From JAWKSY01 sp041402125 (lineage in GTDB: Bacteria; Planctomycetota; GCA-002687715; DRQF01): a DNA stretch of 64,000 bases. The DNA lies in contig JAWKSY010000007.1 of NCBI GenBank assembly GCA_041402125.1, positions 62,001 to 126,000 of the forward strand, written 5' to 3'. Position numbers and translations under genes: made by a program. Shown piece by piece: positions 16,625 through 24,697 of the stretch (its first letter is position 1; every line of letters begins with the position of its first letter). The notes under the pieces were generated by a model. That model saw only the letters and a program-made list of their open reading frames with translations, did not search any database and had not been told where the DNA came from.

Positions 16625-16861
16625 ATGTCGAAGCGTCTCACGCCTCTCGCCCTGGTTCTCGTGCTCGTCTTCGCCGCCGGCGGCTGCGCCTGGTCGATCG
16701 GGGGCAGCAGCGCCCGCGACGACGCGGACGTCGAGGCGGCCGAGCCCGATTCCTCCCCGCTCCTGCGCCAGCTCCGCGAGCTCAAGCGCGCCCACGAGGA
16801 CGACCTCATCACCGACGAGGAGTACGTCGACGCGAAGCGTCGTCTGCTCGAGAACCGCTGA
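16625..16861 (+). CDS. Small lipoprotein with a SHOCT-like C-terminal helix pair
   Basis: A 78-residue protein with a lipoprotein signal (LVLVLVFAAGGC, Cys at about 21), a short acidic linker and a C-terminal segment LRELKRAHEDDLITDEEY continuing to LLENR. The last part matches the SHOCT short C-terminal domain, an oligomerisation-type motif of unknown function often found at the end of small membrane proteins. Start ATG 16625 is chosen because GAGGAG precedes it and the signal peptide begins there. It lies 53 nt behind purH and is the last gene before element E3. Confidence 0.75.
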   Translation: MSKRLTPLALVLVLVFAAGGCAWSIGGSSARDDADVEAAEPDSSPLLRQLRELKRAHEDDLITDEEYVDAKRRLLENR

Positions 16862-16900
16862 GCCTCGTCAGCGACTCCGGAGCCGCTCGGCGCGTCCGAA

Positions 16901-17009
16901 ATGCTAGTACGGTGCCAGTCACCGGATGAGCATTCCCGGGCGAGTCGGCTTCGCTTGCGGACACGGAGGAACGGGAATGCTCATCCGGTGACTGGCACCG
17001 TACTAGCAT
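16901..17009. repeat. Inverted-repeat element E3 (single copy, 109 bp)
   Basis: Arms 16901-16933 and 16977-17009 are perfect inverted repeats of each other. They flank a 43-nt spacer with ends TCCCG and CGGGA. The outer pentamers of each arm are ATGCT and AGCAT, against ATGCA/TGCAT in E2, a paired change that keeps the fold. The element lies between two convergent genes. Confidence 0.92.
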
Positions 17010-17040
17010 TTTCCGGTGCTTGACATCGCTCGGGAATGAA

Positions 17041-17072
17041 ACGAGCCCCTCTCGCGAGGGGCTCGTTTCGTT
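17041..17072. terminator. Bidirectional terminator
   Basis: An 11-bp stem ACGAGCCCCTC with loop TCGC is flanked by TTCGTT on the plus side and TTTCATT on the minus side. It can end both the upstream plus-strand genes and the DUF1570 gene on the minus strand. Confidence 0.75.
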
Positions 17073-17092
17073 CCGGCGGACGATCGGGAGCG

Positions 17093-18847
17093 TCAGTCCT
17101 CGTAGCGGAGGGTGTCCTCCTCCTTCTCGCCGACGAGGTCGCCCCGCTTGTTCTTGAACTCGCTCCAGGGGATGAACTTGTTGTCCTTCACCTGCTTCAT
17201 GGCGATCTTGCGGTTCACCCACTCGTAGTAGGCCTTGAACTCGCGTTCGAAGGCCTTGAAGCGGGGGTCGTCCTCGTTCGCGCCGTCCATGCCGAGGCTC
17301 TTCAAGAGATCGTCGCGGCTGTCGATCCCCTTCAACGATTTGGCGAAGAAGTCCATCCAGGCGTCGCGGTACTTGCCCGGAACGCCGAGTTGCACGACGT
17401 TCTCGCCGTCCGCCCGGAACCAGTTCATGAAGTAGCAGAGGAACCACCCCTGCGAGTACACCATGAGGTTCTTCTCCTCGTCGCTGTTCGCGATGTTGAT
17501 CTGGCGGTCACGGTACTTGAGGTTCATGAGGTCCCAGAGCGAGTAGGCCTTGGCCTCGTTCTGGCGCCAGAAGTTCAGGCGTCCGATCTGCAGCAGTCCG
17601 ACCGTGTAGTCCCAGCCGCCCGTCTCCTTGTTCACGTCGCGGGTGTTGCCGGCGAGGAACTCGGCCAGGCCCTCCTCGAACCAGTAGGACTTCTCGAGGA
17701 AGCTCACGTTCGAGGTGTTGAAGAAGCTGAGCTGGTGCGTGCCCTCGTGGAAGATCGTGCCGATGTCCGTCTCGTTCGAGGTGAAGAGGCGGCCGCTGCC
17801 CGGCTCGAAGTGGCCGGCGGCGCCGACGAGGTTCCGCGAGAGCGCGTACTGGCGATAGCCGTCGCGACGGAAGAAGACCACCGGCACCGGCTTCTCGACC
17901 GGCCTCAGGTTCAGGTCCTTGCCGTACTGGTTGTAGAAGACGTCGTAGAGCTGGAGGAGCGCCTCGGCGCGCGAGGCCGCGACCGAGGTCTCGTTCCAGG
18001 AGCGGTCCTTCTCGACGATGAGGAGGTAGGGCTTGAAGGTCCGGGGGACCCAGGTGTAGGAGCTGTTCAGCGCCTCGTCGAGGTCCTTCACGACCTCGTT
18101 GAAGGTCCGGAGCGCCTCCTGCTCCCAGGGGTCCTTCATCCGCTCCTCGAAGTCGAGGCGGCTCTTCTCCAGACGGGCGAGCACCTCGTCGATGTCGGCG
18201 AGGCCGGTCACGCCGGGCTTCAGCCAGATCTTGCCGCCGGCCTCCTCGCCCTTGTTGCCGAGCTCGCGCCGGAGCTTCTCGAGTTCCTTCACCTCGTTCG
18301 TGTCGAGGTAGGGCTCCTCGAGGACCTTGTCGAAGTCGAGCTCGATGGCGCGGTAGCCGAGCTTCTCGCGCAGCGAGACGCTCTCGTGGTCCTTCGCGAG
18401 CTGGTACTGCCAGAGCGAACGGAGCTGGGTCTCGAGCGGCCCGGCGAGCGAGTCCCCGGCGCGGGCCTTCTCGGCCGACAGGGCCTGCTCGGCCCAGCCC
18501 GAGATCTTCTCCAGCGTCGGCAGGTCGCCCGCCGCGCCCGACTTCGAGACCAGGCTCTCGAGCGAGGAGACGAAGCGCCCCCGCGTCGCCTGGGCGAGGC
18601 CCTCGAGCGAGGCCTTCTCGTCGTTCGGCGCCGCGAGCTTCGCCTGGATGGCGGTCCAGGTGTCGTGGATCGACTTGACGTTGTCGCCGGCCGCGTCGAG
18701 CTGGGCGCGGAGCGCGTCGGTCTGAGGCGTGCTCGGGGCGCCGTCACTGCCGCCGCCGTCGGTCTCCGAGCCGCAGGCGAAGGTGAGGGCGCAGAGCGCG
18801 GTCGCGAGCAGGGCGACGAGCCGCGAGAATGGGGGCGTGAGTGTCAT
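17093..18847 (-). CDS. DUF1570-type lipoprotein with a metallopeptidase-like motif
   Basis: A 584-residue lipoprotein (Cys25 after CALTFA, followed by a Gly/Ser/Asp linker). The N-terminal half is helical and charged. The C-terminal part carries TIFHEGTHQLSFF (H367-E-x-x-H371) and a later Glu in YWFEEGLAEFLAG, the arrangement of gluzincin metallopeptidases and of the DUF1570 family common in Planctomycetes. No substrate is known. The start at ATG 18847 is preceded by AGGAAC and opens the signal peptide; the frame is open 23 codons further, without support. The gene is single, between E3 and etfA. Confidence 0.8.
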   Translation of the reverse strand: MTLTPPFSRLVALLATALCALTFACGSETDGGGSDGAPSTPQTDALRAQLDAAGDNVKSIHDTWTAIQAKLAAPNDEKASLEGLAQATRGRFVSSLESLVSKSGAAGDLPTLEKISGWAEQALSAEKARAGDSLAGPLETQLRSLWQYQLAKDHESVSLREKLGYRAIELDFDKVLEEPYLDTNEVKELEKLRRELGNKGEEAGGKIWLKPGVTGLADIDEVLARLEKSRLDFEERMKDPWEQEALRTFNEVVKDLDEALNSSYTWVPRTFKPYLLIVEKDRSWNETSVAASRAEALLQLYDVFYNQYGKDLNLRPVEKPVPVVFFRRDGYRQYALSRNLVGAAGHFEPGSGRLFTSNETDIGTIFHEGTHQLSFFNTSNVSFLEKSYWFEEGLAEFLAGNTRDVNKETGGWDYTVGLLQIGRLNFWRQNEAKAYSLWDLMNLKYRDRQINIANSDEEKNLMVYSQGWFLCYFMNWFRADGENVVQLGVPGKYRDAWMDFFAKSLKGIDSRDDLLKSLGMDGANEDDPRFKAFEREFKAYYEWVNRKIAMKQVKDNKFIPWSEFKNKRGDLVGEKEEDTLRYED

Positions 18848-19090
18848 GTTTCCGTTCCTCTTCCGGTCCGGGGCGGTCGGGACGAACAGCTTGCCCGAGG
18901 CGATCCGGAGGGACAAGCGGGGCGGGGTGCCGGGGCATCGACGCCCGGGCGGACCGGACGTTCCACGTCCCGTCGAAGGATATCAAGACGGGCGGGGCGC
19001 CCCGCGGCTCCCCGTCCTTCTCCGGAAACGACGCGGCGATCGGAGCCGAGGCCCCGATCGCCGGAGTGCGTTCCCGAGATCGGCCCGGGA

Positions 19091-20074
19091 TCAGGCCATC
19101 GCTTCCTTCAGCGCGGCCTCGAGGGCGGGCACGACCTCGAAGAGGTCGCCCACGATCCCGTAGTCGGCCACCTTGAAGATCGGCGCCTCAGGATCCTTGT
19201 TGATCGCCACGATCACCTTGCTCGTGCGCATCCCGGCGAGGTGCTGGATCGCGCCGGAGATGCCGCAGGCGATGTAGAGCGTGGGGGCCACGACCTTGCC
19301 GGTCTGACCGACCTGGGCCGCGTGGTCGCGCCAGCCCGAGTCGACGACGGCGCGCGAGGCGCCGACCGCGCCGCCCAGGGTCTTCGCGAGCGACTCGAGC
19401 GGGCCGAAGCCCTCGGGGCCGCCCACGCCGCGACCGCCGGCGACGACGACGTTGGCCTCGGCCACGTCGATCTCGGCGTTCTCGGGGGCGCGGATGTCGG
19501 TCACGATCGCGCGGATCGTGTCGATCGAGAACTCCACGCCCATCACCTCGACGTCGGCCGTCGCGCCGGGCTTCCGCTCGACGGCGCCGAAGACGTTCGG
19601 ACGGATGGCGAGGACGAAGGGCGCGCCGTCACCGACGACCCAGGCCTTCGCCTTGCCGGCGTAGACCGGGCGGCGGGCGCGGATCGCGCCGTCCGCGACC
19701 TCGAACTCGTCGCAGTCCATCGCGAGCGGGGCCTCGAGGCGCGCCGCGACCCAGGCCGCGAGATCGCGACCCATCGTCGAGGCGGGGATCACGACCGCCG
19801 CGGGGTCGAGCGCCTTCACGGCCTGGACGACGGCACGGCCGTAGCCGCCGGTCGAGTAGGCGCGGAGGAAGTTCTGATCGAAGGCCACGACGCGGTCGGC
19901 TCCCCAGGCCGCGAGCGAGGCCGCCGCGTCCTGGATCCCGTCGCCCACGACGACCGCGGTCACGCCGCCGCCGAGCGTCTCGGCCAGCTTCGCCGCCGCG
20001 CTCACCGATTCGAACGCGGTCTTCTTGAGTGCACCCTCGCGCTGCTCGCAGAAGGCGATGATTCCCTGGGACAT
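19091..20074 (-). CDS. etfA: Electron transfer flavoprotein, alpha subunit
   Basis: This 327-residue FAD-binding subunit carries electrons from acyl-CoA and related dehydrogenases to ETF:quinone oxidoreductase. The conserved C-terminal FAD-binding region is clear: VVAGGRGVGG, LGGAVGASRAVVDSGW, VGQTGKVVAPTLYIACGISGAIQH and VAINKDPEAPIF. A GAGGAG ribosome-binding site precedes ATG. The gene lies 70 nt behind etfB in the same operon, in the usual order etfB-etfA. No dehydrogenase or etfD gene is in the window. Confidence 0.95.
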   Translation of the reverse strand: MSQGIIAFCEQREGALKKTAFESVSAAAKLAETLGGGVTAVVVGDGIQDAAASLAAWGADRVVAFDQNFLRAYSTGGYGRAVVQAVKALDPAAVVIPASTMGRDLAAWVAARLEAPLAMDCDEFEVADGAIRARRPVYAGKAKAWVVGDGAPFVLAIRPNVFGAVERKPGATADVEVMGVEFSIDTIRAIVTDIRAPENAEIDVAEANVVVAGGRGVGGPEGFGPLESLAKTLGGAVGASRAVVDSGWRDHAAQVGQTGKVVAPTLYIACGISGAIQHLAGMRTSKVIVAINKDPEAPIFKVADYGIVGDLFEVVPALEAALKEAMA

Positions 20075-20144
20075 GGGGTTTCTCCTCGTGGCGCGGCGGC
20101 CCGTCGCCCGCGTTCGGCGGGGGAGGGGGCGCGCGCGGGCGCCT

Positions 20145-20897
20145 TCAGATGACCTTGGCTTCGTTCTTCAGGAGGTCGACGAGCGCCGGGACGGCCGCGG
20201 CGCCCTCGCCGACGATGCGCCCCTCGGGGCGCGGCGCGGGCAGCTCCAGGCGCTCGAGGCGCAGCTTCGGCTCCGCGAGCGTGACGGGCTTCTCGTCGAG
20301 CGGCTTCTTCTTCGCCGCCATGATGCCCTTCAGCGAGGGGAAGCGCGGATCGTTCAGGCCCTTCTCCGCGCTGAACACGCAGGGAAGCGAGCCCTCGACG
20401 ATCTCGATCCCGCCCTCGATCTCGCGCTCGGCCGTGAAGCGGTCGCCCGAGATCGTCAGCTTGGAGATCTTGTTCACGATCGGCCAGTCGAGGGCCACCG
20501 CGAGCTGCGCCGGCACCTGGCCGTTGTCGCCGTCGACCGCCTGCTTGCCGGTGAAGACGACGGTCGCACCCTGCGCCCGGATCTCCTCGGCGAGGGCCAG
20601 GGCGATCGCCCGGGAGTCCGCCGCCTTGACGTCGGCCTGCAGGATCGTGCCCCGGTGGGCGCCGCGGGCGAGCAGCTTGCGGAGGTCTTCCTTCTGGCTG
20701 CCGTCGCCGACGGTGATCACGTGGACCTCGCCGGAGCCCGCGGCCTCGACGAGGCGGATCGCCTCCTCGACCGCGAAGTCGTCGTAGGCGCTGAGCTCGT
20801 ACTTGAGGTCGGCGCGGACGATGTCGTCACCGCCGGGGCCGATCGAGATCCGCGAGTCGGTTGCGGGCGTAACCGCAACGCACACAGCGATTTGCAT
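20145..20897 (-). CDS. etfB: Electron transfer flavoprotein, beta subunit
   Basis: This 250-residue AMP-binding subunit is the partner of EtfA. Family landmarks are the start MQIAVCVAVTPATDSR, SAYDDFAVEEAIRL, VFTGKQAVDGDNGQVPAQLA and LPCVFSAEKGLNDPRFPSLKGIM with the run of lysines after it. I chose ATG 20897 over the GTG one codon earlier because AGGAG is 8 nt upstream of it. A near-ideal promoter lies 30 nt further up. Confidence 0.95.
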   Translation of the reverse strand: MQIAVCVAVTPATDSRISIGPGGDDIVRADLKYELSAYDDFAVEEAIRLVEAAGSGEVHVITVGDGSQKEDLRKLLARGAHRGTILQADVKAADSRAIALALAEEIRAQGATVVFTGKQAVDGDNGQVPAQLAVALDWPIVNKISKLTISGDRFTAEREIEGGIEIVEGSLPCVFSAEKGLNDPRFPSLKGIMAAKKKPLDEKPVTLAEPKLRLERLELPAPRPEGRIVGEGAAAVPALVDLLKNEAKVI

Positions 20898-20926
20898 CAC
20901 ACGTTCTCCTGCTCGGGAAGCGCGTG

Positions 20927-20955
20927 AGTCTACGGAGACCCCGGGCCGCGATCAA
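20927..20955 (-). promoter_or_regulatory. Promoter of etfBA
   Basis: On the minus strand TTGATC (20955-20950), 17 nt, then TAGACT (20932-20927). This is the clearest promoter in the window and lies 29 nt before the etfB ATG. Confidence 0.75.
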
Positions 20956-20996
20956 GCCGTCGCGGCGGGAGCCCGGCGGCGGGCGCGAGGCGGGGA

Positions 20997-22022
20997 TCAG
21001 CTCCGGGCGCGGGCGATCTCGGCCGTGGCGGTCGGCGTGCCCAGTTCCTCGGCGATCATGTCGCAGAAGACCTCGGCGAGCATCGGATCGAACATCGTCC
21101 CGCTCTGCTCCCGGACCATCGCCAGCGCCTCCTCGATGGGGGCGGGCTTGCGGTAGGGGCGGAGCGAGGTGACGGCGTCGAAGAAGTCGGCGATGCAGAC
21201 GATCCGCGCGTCGAGCGGGATCTCCTCCCCCTTCAGGCCGTCGGGGTAGCCCGTGCCGTCCCAGCGCTCGTGGTGCCAGCGCACGATGCCCTCGACCTCC
21301 TTGAAGAGGGAGATCGGCTTGATGATGTACTCGCCGATCTCGGAGTGCCGCTTCATCGCGGCGAACTCCTCGGTCGTGAGGCGACCGGGCTTGTTCAGGA
21401 TGGCGTCGTCGACGCCGATCTTGCCGATGTCGTGGAGGCGACCGCCGCAGCGGAGCTGCTCGATCTTCTCCTCCGAGAAGCAGAGCTTGCGGCCGAGACG
21501 CGCGGACCACTCGCCGACGCGCTTGCCGTGCCCCACGTTCTGGTAGTCCCGCTCCTCGGCCGCGCGGGCGAGGCCGAAGGTCGTCTCGAGCGCCAGCTCG
21601 CGCTCCCGCTGCAGGATCGAGAGGCGCTCCGCGTCGCGGGCCAGGCCCTGCTTCTCGCGGACGCGCTCGATCGTCATCTGCACCTTCTGGAAGTTGAAAG
21701 GCTTCGTGAAGAAGTCGTACGCGCCCTGGCGCATCGCCTGGATCGCGTAGGAGATGTCGAGGAAGCCGCTGATCATGATCACGTCGACGGTGTCGTCGAG
21801 GCGCTTGACGTGCTTGAGGAGCTCGAGTCCCGAGAGTCCCGGCATCGAGATGTCGGTGAGCACGAGATCGAAACGCCGCGACTCCAGCACGCGGATCGCC
21901 TCGCCGGCATCGGACGCCGTCACGAGCTGATAGCCGTAGTCGACCAGGAACTCCGCGAGGGAGTCTCGGATGCCGTCGTCGTCATCGACGAGCAGGATGC
22001 GGAACTTCTCGTTGGCCGACAT
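20997..22022 (-). CDS. Response regulator with HD-GYP phosphodiesterase output domain
   Basis: A 341-residue two-domain signalling protein. The receiver domain (about 1-125) has the acidic pocket VDDDD at 12-16, the phospho-acceptor Asp57 (LVLTDISMPG) and the conserved Lys107 (FFTKPFN). A short coiled coil (about 125-160) leads into an HD-GYP domain with HD at 197-198 (RLHDIGKIG), HHERWDGTGYPDG (GYP 258-260) and DFFDAVTSLRPYR. Such proteins usually hydrolyse cyclic di-GMP when phosphorylated. No histidine kinase is adjacent, so the sensor is encoded elsewhere. The upstream region holds the AT-rich island at 22138-22180. Confidence 0.92.
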   Translation of the reverse strand: MSANEKFRILLVDDDDGIRDSLAEFLVDYGYQLVTASDAGEAIRVLESRRFDLVLTDISMPGLSGLELLKHVKRLDDTVDVIMISGFLDISYAIQAMRQGAYDFFTKPFNFQKVQMTIERVREKQGLARDAERLSILQRERELALETTFGLARAAEERDYQNVGHGKRVGEWSARLGRKLCFSEEKIEQLRCGGRLHDIGKIGVDDAILNKPGRLTTEEFAAMKRHSEIGEYIIKPISLFKEVEGIVRWHHERWDGTGYPDGLKGEEIPLDARIVCIADFFDAVTSLRPYRKPAPIEEALAMVREQSGTMFDPMLAEVFCDMIAEELGTPTATAEIARARS

Positions 22023-22137
22023 CGTCGTGGCGCCTCGTACTTGTCGAAAACTCGTGGAGAAGGCGGGAGGCCCTGTCCGGTTCCCGGGGTGTCCCCCCCT
22101 CGTGGCTCGACGAGAGTAGACGGTGTCCCCGGGGCCG

Positions 22138-22180
22138 TGAATGAAAATCCGGCAAATAATACAAGCTGTACAAGCTTATC
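22138..22180. promoter_or_regulatory. AT-rich regulatory island with a 9-nt direct repeat
   Basis: In an otherwise very GC-rich gap (22023-22300), this stretch is AT-rich and contains two abutting copies TACAAGCTG (22160-22168) and TACAAGCTT (22169-22177). It lies about 140 nt upstream of the response-regulator gene. It may be a promoter/operator for that gene on the minus strand, but no confident -35/-10 pair can be assigned. Confidence 0.4.
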
Positions 22181-22300
22181 GGACGACCGGCGGCGGGCTT
22201 TCGCCGCGAGCCCGAAGAAGCTCGGGACCGGGCGGCGCGGGCGGGTGCGCTCACGGTGGAAAAGTGGTGGAGAGCAGGGGGCGGAGCGGGGAGACCGGGA

Positions 22301-23041
22301 TCAGTCCTCGAACTCGGCCATCCGGAAGTTCTTGCCGAGATAGGCCTTACGGACCTTCTCGTCTTCGACGAGCTCCCGCGGGCTGCCCTGCTTCAGGATC
22401 CGCCCGGCGTGGATGATGTAGCTGCGGTCGGTGATGGAGAGGGTCTCGCGCACCGAGTGATCGGTGATGAGGATCGCCATGCCCCGGTCCCGGAGACCGG
22501 CGACGATCCCCTGGATGTCCTCCACCGCGAGCGGATCGACGCCCGCGAAGGGCTCGTCGAGCAGGACGAGCTTCGGTCGGGACACGAGCAGGCGGGCGAT
22601 CTCGAGTCGCCGGCGCTCTCCTCCCGAGAGATCGTCGGCGCGCGAACCGGCGAGCTCGAGGATCCCCATCTCCCTCAGGACCTCGCGCGCGCGGTCGCGT
22701 CGCTCGCCGCGGGTGAGGCCCGGGATCCACTCGAGGATGGCGAGGACGTTCTCCTCGACGTCGAGCTTCCGGAAGATCGAGGCCTCCTGCGCGAGATAGC
22801 CGAGGCCCGCGCGGGCGCGCCGCGAGGTCGGCTCGCGCGTGACGTCCGCGCCCGCGAAGACGATCCGCCCCGCGTCGGGGCGGACCAGGCCCATCACCAT
22901 CGAGAAGGTCGTCGTCTTGCCGGCGCCGTTGGGCCCGAGCAGGCCGACGATCTCGCCGGGGTCGATCGCGAGATCGACGCCGTCGACGACCGTGCGGCGG
23001 CCGTAACGCTTCGTGAGCTTCTCGGCCGTCAGCAGGCTCAA
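22301..23041 (-). CDS. lptB: Lipopolysaccharide export ATPase LptB
   Basis: A 246-residue ABC ATPase. Motifs in order are Walker A GPNGAGKTT, Q-loop LAQEASIF, signature LSGGERRR, Walker B LVLLDEPF and the H-loop ITDHSVRE. The sequence between Q-loop and signature (FRKLDVEENVLAILE) and the C-terminal LVEDEKVRKAYLGKNF are characteristic of LptB rather than of amino-acid transporter ATPases. LptB powers LPS transport through LptFGC. The start is a TTG overlapping the stop of the upstream signal peptidase gene by 4 nt. Its membrane partners are not in the window. Confidence 0.88.
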   Translation of the reverse strand: MSLLTAEKLTKRYGRRTVVDGVDLAIDPGEIVGLLGPNGAGKTTTFSMVMGLVRPDAGRIVFAGADVTREPTSRRARAGLGYLAQEASIFRKLDVEENVLAILEWIPGLTRGERRDRAREVLREMGILELAGSRADDLSGGERRRLEIARLLVSRPKLVLLDEPFAGVDPLAVEDIQGIVAGLRDRGMAILITDHSVRETLSITDRSYIIHAGRILKQGSPRELVEDEKVRKAYLGKNFRMAEFED

Positions 23042-24681
23042 CGGATGGCGCCCCACTGCAGCAGCGGCCAGAACGTGAGGTAGGCCCGGCCGAGGACGAG
23101 CTCGCGGCCGACGAAGTGCCCGTAGACCGTGCGCTGCGAGACCACCCGCGAGAGATCCAGCGTCCTCGTGTTGCCGAAGTGGTCGATGAAGAGGGCCTCG
23201 CCGCTCGTCGGCCCCTCGAGCGGCGGCATCGCGACGGCGACGTCGCCCTCCACGCGGAAGGGCTGGCCGCCGGGGCGCGTCTCCTCGGCGCTCACGCCCT
23301 CGGCATCGCCGCGGAGCGTGATCTCGCCCTCGTCGGGGTCGCGGTAGACGATCTCCGTGACCTTCCAGCCCCGCGCGTCGAGACTGTCGGGCGAGTTGTC
23401 GCCGAGCATGAGGTAGTGGTCGGCCGGGACCCGGAAGTCGGTCGGGCCGGTGATCGTGTAGTAGTTGTCGCGCGCGACCGCGAGCTCGCGGAAGGACGCG
23501 CGCCCGCCGTCGAAGCCGAGCGAGGCGCCGTTGTCGTGGGGGAGGTCGTGGGTCGGCTGCAGCGGGGGCCACTCGGTGAGGGACTGCGGCGCGACGGTCT
23601 CGCCGCCCCCGACGAGGATCTGGGCCGGCTCCACGAAGGCGTGCGTGTAGCGGTGCCGGAAGACCTCGTCTCCGTCGACCTCGACCGCGATCGTGTCGTC
23701 CCAGTTCGCGAGCGCGACCGGAGTGAACTCCTCGGCCTCGATCGAGGCGTCGAAGGCGAACTCCTCCTCGCCGAAGACGAGCCGGCTCCTGCGTCCGGAT
23801 CCCTCCACCGCGAGGTGCACGCGGATCGGAATGCCGTGGGTGCCGTCGCGGATCTCGAGCACGACCTCGCCCTTCTCGGCCTCGGGTCGGACCTCGCAGG
23901 AGACGCGCATGTCGCCGACCTCGTCCGCGTAGCCGGGGATGGGGCCGCGGCCGACCGCCTCCGTCGGCGCGCCGAAGAGGCCGCCGAGGAAGCCCGGGGC
24001 CTCCGCGAAGGGGGACCAGTCGTCGAAGCGTCGGTTGTTGATGACCGGCTCGAGGACGGCGACGCCGTCCCGGCCCTCCCGGCGGCGCTGGGTCTCGGGG
24101 CGCTGGAAGTCGACGAGGGTCAGGCCGGACTCGGCGCGGAAGACCACGCGGTCCTCGTCGTCGAGGGCCGCGACCTCGCCGACGCCGCGTTCGCCGGTCA
24201 CCGGGGTCCAGTAGCGGTCGAAGGCCGCGACCCCGCGGTCGGCCGGCGGGATCTGCAGGTTGCGCGCGAAAAGCGACCGCTGGACGAAGTCCGGCTTGCG
24301 CTGGATCTCGGCCTTCGCGAGGGCCTCCTCGCGGGACAGCGATCCGGAGGCGGTGTAGATGTCGCCGTTGCGGATGAAGACCCACTCGTCCGGCATGCCC
24401 ACGGCGCGCTTCACGTAGTTGATCAGCGTGTTGTGCGGGTACTGGAAGACGACGATCTCCCAGCGGCGCGGGTCGCGGAGCTGGTAGACGAACTTGTTGA
24501 CGATGAGGCGATCGCCGCCGCTGCGGCGGCCCACGATCGTCGGCTCCATCGACTCCGTCGGGACCTTGTAGGCCTCGATCGCGAACATCTTGACCGTGAG
24601 CGCCATCACGATCGCGACGGTCAGGGCCTCGATGTTCTCGCGGAAGAACCCGAGGTTCTCCTTCTTCGCCTTCTTGGTCAT
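23038..24681 (-). CDS. lepB: Signal peptidase I with a large internal insertion (paralogue 1)
   Basis: A 547-residue signal peptidase I. One N-terminal membrane segment lies at about 18-36. The catalytic Ser44 is in PTESMEPTI, the general-base Lys91 in NYVKRAVGMP, and the late box LGDNSPDS at 426-433. The C-terminus LGRAYLTFWPL is typical of the family. Ordinary enzymes have the Lys and GDN boxes less than about 150 residues apart; here about 330 residues intervene. The inserted part is strand-rich (VFRAESGLTLVDF, VSCEVRPEAEKGEVVLEIRD) and resembles a concanavalin/LamG-like beta-sandwich. A paralogue of the same architecture lies 16 nt upstream. Confidence 0.88.
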   Translation of the reverse strand: MTKKAKKENLGFFRENIEALTVAIVMALTVKMFAIEAYKVPTESMEPTIVGRRSGGDRLIVNKFVYQLRDPRRWEIVVFQYPHNTLINYVKRAVGMPDEWVFIRNGDIYTASGSLSREEALAKAEIQRKPDFVQRSLFARNLQIPPADRGVAAFDRYWTPVTGERGVGEVAALDDEDRVVFRAESGLTLVDFQRPETQRRREGRDGVAVLEPVINNRRFDDWSPFAEAPGFLGGLFGAPTEAVGRGPIPGYADEVGDMRVSCEVRPEAEKGEVVLEIRDGTHGIPIRVHLAVEGSGRRSRLVFGEEEFAFDASIEAEEFTPVALANWDDTIAVEVDGDEVFRHRYTHAFVEPAQILVGGGETVAPQSLTEWPPLQPTHDLPHDNGASLGFDGGRASFRELAVARDNYYTITGPTDFRVPADHYLMLGDNSPDSLDARGWKVTEIVYRDPDEGEITLRGDAEGVSAEETRPGGQPFRVEGDVAVAMPPLEGPTSGEALFIDHFGNTRTLDLSRVVSQRTVYGHFVGRELVLGRAYLTFWPLLQWGAIR

Positions 24682-24697
24682 CGCCTTCCCTTCCCCG

